Shown here in pieces: positions 12,974-24,703 of a stretch of 64,000 bases of DNA. Every line of letters starts with the position of its first letter. The first letter of the stretch is position 1. The notes under the pieces are model-generated. The model searched no databases and was not told the origin of the DNA. It saw only the letters and a list, made by a program, of their open reading frames with translations. This stretch comes from Cercophora sp. LCS_1 (taxonomy: Eukaryota > Ascomycota > Sordariomycetes > Sordariales > Lasiosphaeriaceae), in assembly GCA_036250225.1 (NCBI GenBank), contig JAPZLL010000038.1, positions 289,092 through 353,091 on the forward strand, read 5' to 3'. Position numbers and translations under genes: made by a program.

Positions 12974-14014
12974 TTTGAGTGCACCTTGAGTTCAAAGGAA
13001 AGCTAGGAATCTGTCGTAACACCTGATTGCAACGCCAGAATGCGGTCGATGGAGGCGACAAGGTCGCAAAGTCGGAGGTTTGCGAATGTTGGTGGGATGC
13101 GATCAAGGTTGAGCCTCCAACGCGCTTGCTTCGAAGAGTGGAATTGGCGTCGCGGGCAGGGGCCAATTTTGCCAAGAACAGTACCCACTCCTCACGCACT
13201 GTGCACAATAGCACTGTGCATTTCGTCCTCGGAACTGGATGAACTTGGCGAAGCATTTGAAATGGTGGCTTTACGCATGGGAAATCAGACCATTCAGCAG
13301 TTGGTGAAATGTGGGTAGGAGATTGGGGATCGGCTACCTGCCTATCTTGAGGAGGACATCTTGATAGTTCTTGGGCTCACATAGGATGGAAGCACACTTC
13401 ACAACAGAATAGAGATGCTCGCGCTCAATGGTTTAGTGGTCAATTTATAGTTTCCATTCCGCTGTTACGAAGGTGTGCGAAAAACAGACAACCATGCAAT
13501 CATCAATGCCATGTGGCTTGCCCCCAGAAAGCCGTGAGGCATCCCAAGGACGAGATTGCGGTGGCAGGAGAGCAGAACCACCATGCTCATCCATATGCCG
13601 GCAACCCGCCATATTCACTCGTACCACTAGTCATTTTACGTTTCCAGTAAATGACCGCACTTTCCAGTCAAAGACGTAGATGCTTCTTGCTATTACGCGC
13701 CGCATCCAATCAGACCCTCAACTCGAAGTGGTGGTAAAAACCCTCGCTGCCTGTCATCTGCCCAGTTCATCTGGCGAATCAATCTCATAGCCAGGCTGTG
13801 ACCGTAAAACGCCCCTCAAGAACCCCGATCTGTGACCGTGTCGGGAGCGTATGAGATGGTCGCAAGGCCAAATACTGCCAGTGGTGCTTTCTGGGCGAGT
13901 GACAAGACGGACACAAGGTGAAAAGAAATGGAAGCACGTCTCTATGTGCTGTGGAGTTGGCTCACACAAGGCGTGAACAGTTGCCGTGTGATCCTCTGGG
14001 TCTGCCGTGAATTA
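12974..14014. other. Intergenic, RSC7 promoter and TFIIB 3' flank
   Basis: About 1 kb between two minus-strand genes. It should hold the RSC7 promoter and 5' UTR and the TFIIB 3' UTR. No convincing open frame, repeat or RNA gene was seen. Confidence 0.5.
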
Positions 14015-15049
14015 CTAATTGGCGGGGAGCTTTTCAATCGGCAGGTCCTCAGGGAAGAGCTCCTTGGTAATGATCGAGTCCTTCTTGTTGTAGAGGTAGC
14101 GGTAAGCCGTCTTGACTGTACCATCACTGACGCCTACGACAACGGCAATATCCTTCGAGGGACGACCTTGGCTGGTCAGGTGCGAGGCCATGTAGATGCA
14201 AGCGGCGGCCACCGAGAGAGGAGAGCGGCCAGCCAGATCAGCCACCGCGGCCGAAGCCTTCGCGAGTCTGGTGGCGACATGCTCAACCCCAACGGGGTTG
14301 TGGAAACCGAGGTTGCTGCAGTAGCGGGCACACAACTCGACGGCACTGGTGGAACCCTTGGCCTGGTACTGTTGGTTGAAAGCGCTGCTAGCCTTGACAA
14401 TCTCAGCCTCGCCGCCCATCTTCTGAAGGAAGCTCTCCAGCTGCTTGAAAACCCGGCCGATCTCTTTCTTGGACACCTTTGTCAAGGAATGCAGCTCCCG
14501 GAATGTCCGCGGAACATTAGTCTGTCGGCAAGCGATGAAAATGCATCCCGCAATGATGGCCTCTTGAGATTTGCCCTTGAGAGCCTTATTGTCCTCGACG
14601 AGCTTGTAGATATGCTTGGCGGCGTTGGACGCCTGGGAGCCGCAATTCAGGCTGTCTGTAAGACTCTGGATATCGCGATACGCCTGAAGGAGCACCTTGG
14701 AAGACTTGTCTTGGTTGATCCTGTTTTGCACGTTTGCCAGGTTTCTTGCGTTCTTGCCCTCGTATGCGATGGTGGTCTGGAGCTGGTCGCCATCAAACAT
14801 GGGGTTGGGTCCATCACCAACACGAGACGGATCGTCATTGCCCTGATCGTCATTGGAGAAGGTACGCCACTCCGATCTTGTGTCGATGATGCGCTCTCCC
14901 ACCACGAGGCCGCATGAGGTGCAGACCATATCACCGCTGGAGAACTCTTCGATGAGGTTCGGCGGGAACTCCTTGCAATCTCTGCACATCAGGATGTTGT
15001 TCAAGTCCTCCTTGAACTCGGGCTGCTTCGCGGAGCCATCGGTTGCCAT
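14015..15049 (-). CDS. SUA7: Transcription initiation factor IIB (TFIIB)
   Basis: Intronless frame of 344 residues from the ATG at 15049 (MATDGSAKQPEFKEDLNN), close to the 345 residues of yeast Sua7; upstream extension uses only a TTG. The N-terminal zinc ribbon has the pairs C22-x2-C25 and C43-x2-C46. The B-reader/linker follows (RIIDTRSEWRTFSNDD), then two cyclin-like repeats, roughly residues 115-205 (NRINQDKSSKVLLQAYRDIQ to EEIGRVFK-like KKEIGRVFKQLE) and 225-315 (ARYCSNLGFHNPVGVEHVA to IAVVVGVSDGTVKTAYRYLY). TFIIB bridges TBP-bound promoter DNA and RNA polymerase II and sets the start site. Nothing looks truncated. RSC7 lies downstream on the same strand, but the spacing gives no reason to expect co-transcription. 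Confidence 0.97.
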   Translation of the reverse strand: MATDGSAKQPEFKEDLNNILMCRDCKEFPPNLIEEFSSGDMVCTSCGLVVGERIIDTRSEWRTFSNDDQGNDDPSRVGDGPNPMFDGDQLQTTIAYEGKNARNLANVQNRINQDKSSKVLLQAYRDIQSLTDSLNCGSQASNAAKHIYKLVEDNKALKGKSQEAIIAGCIFIACRQTNVPRTFRELHSLTKVSKKEIGRVFKQLESFLQKMGGEAEIVKASSAFNQQYQAKGSTSAVELCARYCSNLGFHNPVGVEHVATRLAKASAAVADLAGRSPLSVAAACIYMASHLTSQGRPSKDIAVVVGVSDGTVKTAYRYLYNKKDSIITKELFPEDLPIEKLPAN

Positions 15050-16238
15050 TTTGAGAGAAAAAAGGCGGAGACGAGAAAAGACGTAATTCTTCAGAGGCAA
15101 GGCTTCTGGTGCGGCCTTGCCAACAGCCTCGCAGGAAAGCGTGGCTCTCAGATCCCGACCCAAGACTTCAGTCTCCGAGTGTCTTCCTCCTGAGCCTCGG
15201 GGGCAGACTGGCGTAATCGCTGAGTCGACCCGATTTCCTCGCCTCGTTCTGTGAACCGGTGGGTTCTTTGGGACGTTGCAGAGCGTGTTGATATCCGCCG
15301 GACGCGGAATTGACAGGCACTATCTCGGAATTCGAGAGGTGCGCAGGCTCGCTCGGATCGTCTAGCGATGCGCTCGATCCGCGAAGGCGTGAGAGGACAA
15401 AATTTCGTAGCGGCTACTCGGTATTGACGGCCGGAAGATATGCGCGACGCGATGCGAAGCAGCGAGCGACGGAAAGAGAGAGTTCGGTCGCGATAAAAAG
15501 AGGTTGTTGAGGCAAGAAAGTTGCGACCTCACGGTGGTCAGCACGGCCTTGCTTCGTGCGTTTGTGGGGTGGCAGTCTTCAGTTTACTGTTGGGTGAGTC
15601 AGCAGCTCGAGGCAGCCGCTGATTGCCAAGCACGGGCAAAAGTGGGGCAAAGGACCGAAGAGGCGGGATCTCGAACCTGCCGGAAGAACGACCTGAAGGT
15701 TGCTGATAGCTCACTAAGGTAGTGTTTATTTATCAGGAACAGGTATAGCAATCCTCTATTAAATTTTACTCTAATTTACTTCATAGCGAAAGCTGCTTGA
15801 ACTGCGCCGTCCAATCTGTTCGGCTCTTGCGCCTGTCAATCCTCCTTCAATGTTCATTTCCAACTTTTCTTCGCCGTTGGCCCGTTTCTCGCGGCACGAG
15901 GGGCTGCTGACTGTCCAGCACTGGTAGGCCAAAAGCCGGAGCCAGTGAAGCGATCAATCTTCAACTTGACAAGTCTTCTCGGCGCGACGCAATGCGTAGC
16001 CGCTATGTCAGAAACACTACATGACTGATGTGGTTGTGTTCTGGAGGGGTTGTTCTTCAATGAGTGAACGCGGTCGTGCTATTGGGTGCATGTAGCAAAT
16101 GAGTGTGGTTCAAGACCTCGCTTTCCCGGATATCGGCTTTCGCAGACATAATCCTTTGGGCGGATCCAATAAAACGGCCTTCCTTCTACTTTCTGCCAAC
16201 TCGCTGACCCGTCGACCACCCATAAGTTGCTCGATGGC
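15050..16238. other. Intergenic, TFIIB promoter region
   Basis: About 1.2 kb between the TFIIB start and the end of the next minus-strand gene. It contains an AT-rich spot near 15720-15785 and a tRNA-like T-arm remnant near 15665 (minus) that I could not fold into a full tRNA. No coding sequence seen. Confidence 0.5.
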
Positions 16239-16907
16239 TCAGGGTGCGTCTTGACGTTGCTGCAAAAGTGGGCTTCGGCTTGGAGACTGAGACCGTGGAG
16301 GGACCGTTATGGGTGTCGAGTTGATGGCTGGGTGGTGGTCAAGGGATGCCGACTGTTGCATTCGCGCTTCCCATTCTTTCCAGTCGTTCTTCAGTTGTTT
16401 CGGCTCGTCGTCGTCATCGTCGGACACATCGCCGGCTCCGCGATCCTCGGCCCGGGTGGACTGGCTGACATCGCTGACCTGGCTGACCCTTCTCGATGAA
16501 TTGCTCTCATTGCCATCCCAGGATCGACTGGCGAGCGACTTTCGAATCATGCTCATCCTTTGCCTTTCTTCCTCCTCTTTCTGTTCCGAAGCGCTCATGC
16601 TCTTTTTCTTGGCAAAGTCGGTCCGGGACAGGTATGGGTTTTGCTCCTTTGCCTTGCGGAATTCGCCTCGTTTGTTGTAGTAGATGAACCCGCATACGAC
16701 CAATGCGATTATTACAAGGATACTGGAGACGATGACGGGAATTATCCACACCATCCTGTTGGGGTGGTGTATTTCGGAAGGACTGTCGTCACCGAACGGG
16801 GTTGCTGTGACGGCTGGAGCCCTCATATGGATAAGAAACGGAGCCATGTTTGATGCTGGATGCTGGATCGGGATGCCAACCATAGGAACCAGAGTGAGTG
16901 TTGGCAT
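16239..16907 (-). CDS. Single-pass membrane protein of unknown function
   Basis: Intronless frame of 222 residues. A short N-terminal part of about 50 residues without an evident cleavable signal is followed by one membrane segment at residues 52-77 (WIIPVIVSSILVIIALVVCG), then a basic YYNKRGEFRKAKEQNPYL stop-transfer region and a long charged, disordered tail with KKK, EEEER and DDDDDE runs and many Ser/Arg residues. A WKEWEARMQQ helix sits near residue 180. The layout is common in fungal type III membrane proteins with a cytosolic disordered tail. I do not recognise a family and assign no function. The ATG at 16907 is the first in frame. Confidence 0.65.
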   Translation of the reverse strand: MPTLTLVPMVGIPIQHPASNMAPFLIHMRAPAVTATPFGDDSPSEIHHPNRMVWIIPVIVSSILVIIALVVCGFIYYNKRGEFRKAKEQNPYLSRTDFAKKKSMSASEQKEEEERQRMSMIRKSLASRSWDGNESNSSRRVSQVSDVSQSTRAEDRGAGDVSDDDDDEPKQLKNDWKEWEARMQQSASLDHHPAINSTPITVPPRSQSPSRSPLLQQRQDAP

Positions 16908-19649
16908 CGGGGTTGGGGGATGCTGACATTATATCCCGGTCCGGGAATTGTCCACGACACAGACCCGCCTCCTGCCTGGTCGACGATTCACGAGCGCTGT
17001 GAGGCGCAGGTTGGCTGCACGGGAAACACTGGGGCAAGATACATCATACGGTGCGGTAGCGCCCCCATTCGCCCGTCCAAATCCACGCAGTATCTTCTAA
17101 TTTTGGGGGCCTGTCGATATGCGTAGTTTCGCTAGTTCAACCGCTCTGTACCACCTGCTTGTATCGCTGGGCAAACTACGCTTCGTTGCAGAAACCGAAG
17201 AGCAGGTAGCCTGGGATGCCCCCAAAAACACTCTCCGGGGCGCAGCCACACGCGCAGCCGCGGCAGGCCAGGCTGACAAGCAGATCGCTGGGGTGGCCGG
17301 CCAGCGGGAACACGGCAGAAGCCCACCGTTTTACCGGCTTTTATGCCACCCACTCCCTAAAAGTTTGGGCCGTTCCCGCTGGAAGCAGTTTTACGCCCAT
17401 GGCAACTCCCGCCCGCCCGCAGTCGTCAGCTTCGCCGCACCGCATATTGACCGAGAGCTCTAAGGCCCACGGCGAAGCGGCGATCGCACAACTCCGTCGA
17501 TCGAGCGTGGCACATTTGACAAATTGCACAACTCCTCACCGAGCTCAGCTTGTTTCCAGACCGTGAAGCCATCATCGGCAGTCAATGGATCGGTGTGGGG
17601 CATTGTGGTGCTGGAAGGGACAAGGATGTTGCCCAATGACTTCACCTCTTCCCCCCCCTGGACCGCCAACGGAAACAAATGTTTGCGGGTTACAAACTCT
17701 CTCTCGCTCACCAATTGACGGATAGCTGCAAACGAGAGCTCAATCGAAATTGTCGGAGCAGTCGGGTATTGTCTGGACGAGCTCGCTCACTCGCATCCGG
17801 TCTGGAGATCCCCAACGGGAGGTCTCAGTGAGGTCCCCGTCATCCTTGGCGGGACACCAATTGCGCCTCTGATGAAGGGCACGCATGCCACCATCCTCCG
17901 GCCGCTGCATCCTCCCGCTGACTTCGGGAACAATAAATGGGCGAATATCGCCGTTTCCGCTCCGCGATTCGCTTCGATCGAGGAGGGAGTCTCGGCTTGG
18001 AGTCCCTTGCCGGCCCTAGTCGACATGGATGATCGGATGGATTTCTGCGAGCAAATCCTGGAAGTTTGTCTTGCGCAAGGTTTGTAGATCTCGCATGCGC
18101 ATATACAAACTGCAGGTGCCCAGCGTAGTGTGTCTCGTATCTCTTGGGGCTGAGAAAGAACAGGATCAGGCGTTACTCATCCTCCTGAGAGTGCCGACTC
18201 AGCTTGCAACATCATGACTTGGACCAGATGTGCGAAACCTAGCGATATATCGTCAACGCACTCCCATTGGAGTATGCATGCACTCAGATACCTTTAGCGT
18301 ACAAACCACCAGTCCTTTACCACCACGACGTTACTCATATCAGGAGACATCACGCAAACACATCTTGAGCAGCGTTGCACAATCCCAACTCTCCCGAATA
18401 AGCCCAGGTTCACCATGTTTCCCAAGCACGCAGCCGCACCCCATCGATTCTGACCGCCATCAAGTTTCATCTAGATTACAATGAGACGGGTTGCAACATT
18501 GCGAGCACCACTCTAAATCCCGGGAGCACCCAATATCCATCCTCACCCCGCCTCGGGAGCGCCAGCCCAAGGCAGAAATCCGCCTAGCGGAAAGGAGGGA
18601 AAAAAGGCTCTGCGTACCCAGCCTAGGCCCTACATACCGATGAAACAAAACCCTCCCATTGGTGGCTCATGTCAATATCGTGATATTGTTCGATACCACC
18701 AGGAATCCGGGTAAATAATTCTCAATCACTCCACATCACTCCACAGAGAAACCGGTTGCCTGGTTTCTAGTATCAAGCCTTGTCTTTGCCCAGGCCCTGA
18801 AGAACTGAGCCTCCTTTTCATATTCTTCTCACCGAACCGTCTCCTGTAGGTGACCAGATCGGATCATCAACTTCGGATGGAGGTGTAATCAGTTGTATTC
18901 ACTTTCACATTTGTCCGGATCCTCTGGGATACAGGCTGTCAATCATTGTACAATACAGTACCTGGCCGTCTTGATATGTTGCTGGATCTCTACTATAATT
19001 AGAACGTAGATCATACATCCAGCCATGCTAAGGTGAGGCCAGACCCGATGACATTTCATGGATGGATCACATCGGAACTGTCATGTCAATTATTCTCGTT
19101 GGGAAGTCCGAGGATCGATCATATTCGTGCCTGACAAAACCATGTGACTGCTTGCTATATACGTACCCACGTTAGACACATAGCATCCCGATTGCCACCC
19201 GAACAGACATTACCACCACCCACAACATATTGACTTGCAAGTGAGACGCAACCCGACAGCCCCGGCAAATCGCTTCTTCCATCTCAAATGTCACAAAAAG
19301 CACATCGAGGGAACGTGTTTCAAAAGTCAGGAACCATGCTTTTTGTTCTCAAGACCAAAGTCATTTTCCCATTCGCTTCCTTTAGACCAGGCCGCCTCCC
19401 GCCTCCCGCCCCCTCGCAATTCCCGCTGTCCATCTCGTGGATGCAAACAAGTCATTCTGCCTGATCAATGCTGAGCCAAAGCCTGAAAGTCAAGAGGAAA
19501 CTATAACACATTCCGTTGATTTCGTACGCCGTGACTTAGAGAGAAAAGAAAATCGTACACGATGAGTGAGGTATGGGTGAGATAACGAGTCTATCACTCG
19601 CCTCCCCACTCCTAATAACAGCCTGTGTGGCTTCTAGCTGTGTGACTGA
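16908..19649. other. 2.7-kb intergenic region
   Basis: This lies between the membrane-protein start (minus) and the DEF1 stop (minus). Small open frames occur on both strands but none shows a domain or plausible exon structure. A short imperfect direct repeat (atcactccac twice) lies near 18725-18745. Otherwise I see nothing. Confidence 0.45.
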
Positions 19650-22600
19650 CTAGTGGTAGTTGTTGCCCCAGCCACCACGAGGGGGGTTCTGGTAGCCGTA
19701 GCTCCCGCCAAAGCCTTGGTTTCCGTAACCAGCGCCGTAGCTGTTCTGGTGGCCTTGACCGCCGCCGGCGCTCATACCGTAGCTGCCAGCACCGGACTGA
19801 TTGCCGTGGAGGCCGTGGCTCTGGAGGTGGCTGGGATAGCCGCCGTAACCGCCGAGTCCGCCTTGTTGAGCCGACTGCGGAGGGGGAAGACCGCTTTGCG
19901 AGGGCGCGTTGTTCGCAGCGGATCCGGGGCGAGCAGCAGCGCCGAGAGAGGGGCTGGGGCCGCCTGTGGTCTTGGAATCACCGAAGGGCTTGAGATCATC
20001 CGCCGCCGAAGGGACGCTGCCGGCTTGAGGTCCGGCAGCGTTGAAACCCTGTCCGCCCTGAGACTGATAGCCAGAACCGCGCCCAAAAGCGTCGTGCATC
20101 CCGCCAAAGCCGCTGCTACCTAGGCCTTGCTGTTGGCCGGTTTGAGCAGAAGCACCGCGGGAATATTCACCCAAGCCACCGCCAACACCGCTCTCTCGGT
20201 GGAGAGTCGACTGGCCGAACGTTCCAGCGGGCGAAGAGCCATAGCCATGGGGCCCCTGTGGCGACATTCCGTACTGGTTAGGTTGTTGGTAGCCGAGTCC
20301 ACCCTTGCCGTATGGCGCGCCATATGCACCCTGGCCGTAGCCTGAGTTCTGGTAGTTCATGTAGCTCGAGTAGTAAGGGTTGTTATAGTATGGGTGGGTG
20401 TTATACGGGTAGTCATGCGGCTGTTGCTGGCCATGCGACTGACCCTGCGCGGTCGGACCGGCCTGTCCTGGAGCGGCAGACTGACCTTGAGTTGTGGCGG
20501 CGGCCGCCTGGTTGTCGGCACCTGCAGCAGAACCAAACCGGCCCTGAGCACCGCTTTGAGGGTATTGGCTGAGGTTGTCGGCCTGTTGAGCGTTATATCC
20601 GCCAAACGGACGCTGAGCCTGCGACGACTCCTGTTGGCCCTGGGCACCCTGTTGCTGACCAAAGCCCTGACCGTAGTAGGCACCGTATCTGCTCTGGTCG
20701 GCAGTGTAGTAAGACGAGTATTCGCTCGGGGCCGAGGAGAAAGCACCACCGGGCTGTCCAGCGGCTTGAGGCTGCGGGGGTTGCGCCTGGCCCGGGAAGC
20801 CGGCCTCAAACTGGTTTTGCGCGGCCGCGGCGGTGGCTCCTTGCTGCTGACCGAAAGACTCGAACTGCTTCGATGCTTGGAGCGAGGCAGGTTCCTGGGG
20901 CACGGGCTGACCAAAACGGCCATATTGTTGCTGGGCGCTTGGCGCAGTCGGAGGTTGGACAGCTGTAGGAGGCGAGACATCAGTGGTTGCTCTGAGAGCT
21001 GCGGGTAAAGGGGTAGGGGATAAAACACACCCTGTGAAGGAGCGGTGGGAGGTGCCTGAGGTGCGGCAGCAGCGGCAGCTAGGACTGGGTTAGCCATGTA
21101 AGGTTGAAAGGGCACAGGGTAGCCCATACCAGCAGGACCAGTGGGAGGGAGAACTGCCGGCTTCTGGGCAGGAAAAGCCTCAGGAACTGCAGCAGGTTGT
21201 GCGGGAGGAAGAGAGGTTCGGGGATGCGAAACGGGGGAGTCCTCCGGAGGCTGAGGACGGGTCTCGGGCTCCTCGCGGTCGCCGTCGATATCATCGTCGA
21301 TGGGGCCGTTCAAGCTGAAAGCACCGAACTGAACGGCAGCACGATCCACCTGATCCCGGTTGCCAGGCATTCGGACGGCTTCCCGTTGTTCGAGGATTCG
21401 GCGAGGGTGGCTCGGTGTGCGCGTCGCGGCGCGCTCGGTGGCCTTGGTAGCAGTGGCAGCGTAGCCACTGCTGGGGGCGCGCTGGGCCTGGTGTTGCTGC
21501 TGGGAGGCGGACAATGGGGTCGCAGTCGCGCTCGGCGCCTGGGCTCTGGGGTCCCAAGAATCCGTAGCTTCGCTGCGAGCTGTGCCAGTCGGAGCAGGGT
21601 GTGACGCGTCCGCGATTTGCTCAAGGTTAGTCTCGGTCAATTGGTCCTTTGAGGGCGGCAGCGCGACCTCTGGAACAACCACTGTCGGGAGCTCTACCGC
21701 GGGGGCAGGGGCTGGCTCTTCCTCCGGCTCCGGGGTGGGCTCCTTCTCCTCCACCACGGGCGGCTCGGGCTCAACTGTCTCGGGCTCGGCAGGAGGGAGT
21801 GGTTCGATCGCTGCTTCGGCGGGCTTCGGGACTGGCGCCTCCTTCAGCTTGGGGGCAGGCTTAGGGGCGGTGACCTGTCTCAACATGCTTGCCCAAGTCT
21901 TGGGCGCATTGTCGGGGCTTGGAGCGGGCTTGGAAGCGGCGGGGGCTTCAGGCTCTGCAACTTCGGGCACCGCGGGCTCATCACTGGGCTTGAAGGAATC
22001 ACCCCAGGCTGGCGACTCTTCGGTAGGGACTGAGAGCTCTGAGCTGTCCTTGTGGCGGACGCCGTTGGTCGCAGAAGCAGAAGACTTGACACGGCCACCG
22101 CCTCGGCCACCGCGCTCTGTAGCCCTGCCGCGACCGCCACGTCCGCCTTCTGTGCCAGTGCGGCCACCTCGGCCCGGTCGCGGACCGTTGGAAGCGAAAT
22201 CGGCAGTTGTTGTGGTGAAAGTGTCGCTCTTCCCCTTAGGTTTGGCGCGCTCCTTCTTAGGCTTGGAAACCTCACCCCACTGAGAAATCGAACCTAGCAA
22301 GCAAAGAGGTTAGCAATGGTTGTGGTGTGGAAAATGTGCTGTCGATCGTGACTGCGGGTGCGCGAGTCTGGGTGCAAGCTTTGAGCGAGCAAGGCGGCGA
22401 GGCTGCTCAGCCGCAGGGTCGAGTGCGAGCGAGCGGTGGGTGCAGAATAGAGTCAAACGGGCAATTAGTTTACCTTCGGTGATGCGAGTGATGGCAAGGT
22501 TTTCGTCGCCATCGGTCTCGCGCAGGGCAAACAGAATGTCAACCTCAGACCAATCGGGGAGAATCTCCTTGATAAGTGCAACCTTGCTGCCGTATTGCTT

Positions 22601-22795
22601 CTTGAGCTGGCCGATCTCGCCCTCGTCCTCTAGGGTGGGCAACGCCGAATCTGTGTCGTGCTTGGAATCGCCATTGGGAGCTGCGGTTCGGCTTGCGGTG
22701 CGACTTCCGCCGCGAGTCGAATGGCCACCGCCCCGGCCTCCGCGACCAGAACCTCTGCCGCGCGTGGCAGCAGGCCTGGACTGTACCTCAGACAT
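19650..22795 (-). CDS. DEF1: RNA polymerase II degradation factor DEF1
   Basis: Three exons, 22795-22474, 22293-21031 and 20962-19650, encode 965 residues. Intron 1 is GAAG|GTAAAC with a GCTAAC branch and CTAG; intron 2 is CAGG|GTGTGT to CTACAG, both in phase. The N-terminus is RG/RGG-rich; residues of about 60-108 form the CUE domain (KKQYGSKVALIKEILPDW, VDILFALRETDGDENLAITRI). The middle is Pro/Glu/Ala-rich, and the last 450 residues are a long Gln/Gly/Tyr/Ser-rich, prion-like stretch (FGQQQGA, YGYQNPPRGGWGNNYH at the end). In yeast Def1 is partly cleaved by the proteasome, enters the nucleus and helps ubiquitylate stalled RNA polymerase II; the same role here is inferred from domain order. 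The family name is well supported by the CUE domain plus the Q-rich tail. Confidence 0.88.
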
Positions 22796-24703
22796 TGCTG
22801 AGATGTGTGAGTTGTGTGGATCGAAGAATTTGGAAGGGTCGCGTCACGGCGGCAACCAGCACGAGCGTCGCAGAACGGCACAAGAAACAAATTAATCCGG
22901 GAGATGGGGAGAAGGGGATGTTTTTCGCACTAGGCGAAGCGTGTGCGATCCTGGAGATGGATCGTGCCAGGTGGTGAGTGTGGTGGTTTGGGTGAGAACG
23001 GCATGCGGGAGGGTTTGTTGGAAGGGAGTGAGCCAAGGAAGAGTGAGGTTCAGTTTTTGACGATTCAGAATTGGTCCGCCCCAAAAAAAAAGAAAGCTGA
23101 GGCCACCTGCAACGCACGCATCCACCACCCACCAAAGCCGTCGGTCAGTAAACTGTAAAGCATGGCATGGAATCCTGGTGCCACTGGTTTGACAGGGATT
23201 GTTTTGGCATTTCTTCATTCTTTGCGCCTTCTTTGCGCCTTGCCTTTTGTTGCAAAAAGTGACATCTTGTCACTTGGTCAATTTCCCACAGTATGGAACT
23301 TTGCAAATTACACTGGTTTGGGATGTCTGGATGCAGCTCCGCAGCCGCACCGTGCCCTGGCAGGAAGCCCCGGCCTGATGCCCAGAGGACGGGAGGCGAC
23401 CCGAGGTGAGGATCGCATCGCAATTGCACTGCGGGTGGGCTGGCAGGAACAAAGCTGGTGGGCATCACAAGACGGTTCCAATTGACAACGCGAGTTGAAT
23501 CAGAACTGCACAGTTTTGCCCCCGGAGGCACCTGATCAAGAGAACCAAGCACGAGTGGCGGGCATCCCTGATGCGACAAAGGAGGCGAAGCTAGATGCCT
23601 CGTGCCCCAAACCCGCAAGCAGCTGCCTGGCACGGCGCCTGGGCAAGCTATGGCTCTCCCTGCAGCGCGGTTGGCTGCCAGTGGCGTTGTGGGCTGCGCG
23701 TGCCCCAACTCTCAGTGCAACAGCACGCTAGACTCCAGACCAAAACGACGTCAGGGCTTTCTCCAAGCATGGTTCCAAAGCGGTCTAGCCTCGGGCACTC
23801 CAACTGGCTGGCGGCTGTCACATGACTTTGGACATCTCGAAACACCACGCGACCCAGCTCGCGCCGTTGATTCCTAGTCGAAACGTTGAAAGTGGCCTAG
23901 GTAAACCCGCTCAGTTTTTGACAAACGCCTACCCGATCCATCGGACCGATGCCGCCTTTCTGTGAGGATGAGCTAGATTACGGCTTCACCCACGCTTCAT
24001 GTAACGTACAAGCCCAGGGCTGCTCTCTCGCTTCATGCCATGAATTGTGGATGTTGTTATAGCAGGTAAAGAGCTGGAATGTTTCCGTCCGAAATACATT
24101 GAAGTTGTGGTAGCACACTACGCCAGCGTGAAGCTGAGCGCTTCTCTGAAGGTGGGAGGTAGACCCACTAGTCATTTGTCATTTGGTCCCCAACAGTCAA
24201 CATAACATAGATTGGTTGTGCTTGAATCTCGGCCACATATCGGGGGACCCGAAACCAAAGGTTCGAGTCTCTTTTACGGTCATGGATGAAGTTTCCGTTC
24301 CCGGTTCTTTGAACTCAGCCAGAGGACCGTGTGACGATAAGCGGTACCCCGTATACCGAACAACATCCATGCCAGATTCAAATGCGCTAAGCAATTGAGA
24401 ACACAACTCTTTAAATACTTGGGCCTTACTCAGGCATTCTCTCTGTCAACTACTTTTATACCATGTAGACTTCTACCCGTTGTGCAGGAACTCCTCGGGA
24501 TGCCGTCATTCTCGTACCTTGTCTCTGTGGCTTGGCGCTAAAGGTGGGTCTCCGGTGGCCTGTTGCGATCCCGTCAATCGTCAACCACAACTCCAACTCC
24601 CACCAACGTCAGGGCCACAATCAGCACGCAGCCACGCTCCCATACCCCGATCATCGCAAGCAATCGAATAGAGACATGGGTGGCTGATTTCTCTTGCTAT
24701 CGG
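22796..24703. other. Divergent intergenic region, DEF1 and the 423-residue protein
   Basis: About 1.9 kb between oppositely directed starts, so it must carry both promoters. A TTTAAATA element near 24410 lies about 290 nt upstream of the plus-strand start and could serve as a TATA-like site. No coding sequence is convincing here. Confidence 0.45.

Noticed and set aside
15630..15720. tRNA-like T-arm (GGTTCGAGATCC on the minus strand)
   Set aside because: No matching D-arm, anticodon arm or acceptor stem could be folded; the T-stem has a mismatch and an eight-base loop.
21582..22283. 233-codon plus-strand frame rich in Gly, Ser and Ala
   Set aside because: It is the antisense shadow of the Pro/Glu/Ala-rich part of DEF1.
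24349..24363. 15-mer ccgtataccgaacaa shared with positions 61-75
   Set aside because: A few such exact matches are expected by chance in 64 kb, and the flanks differ.
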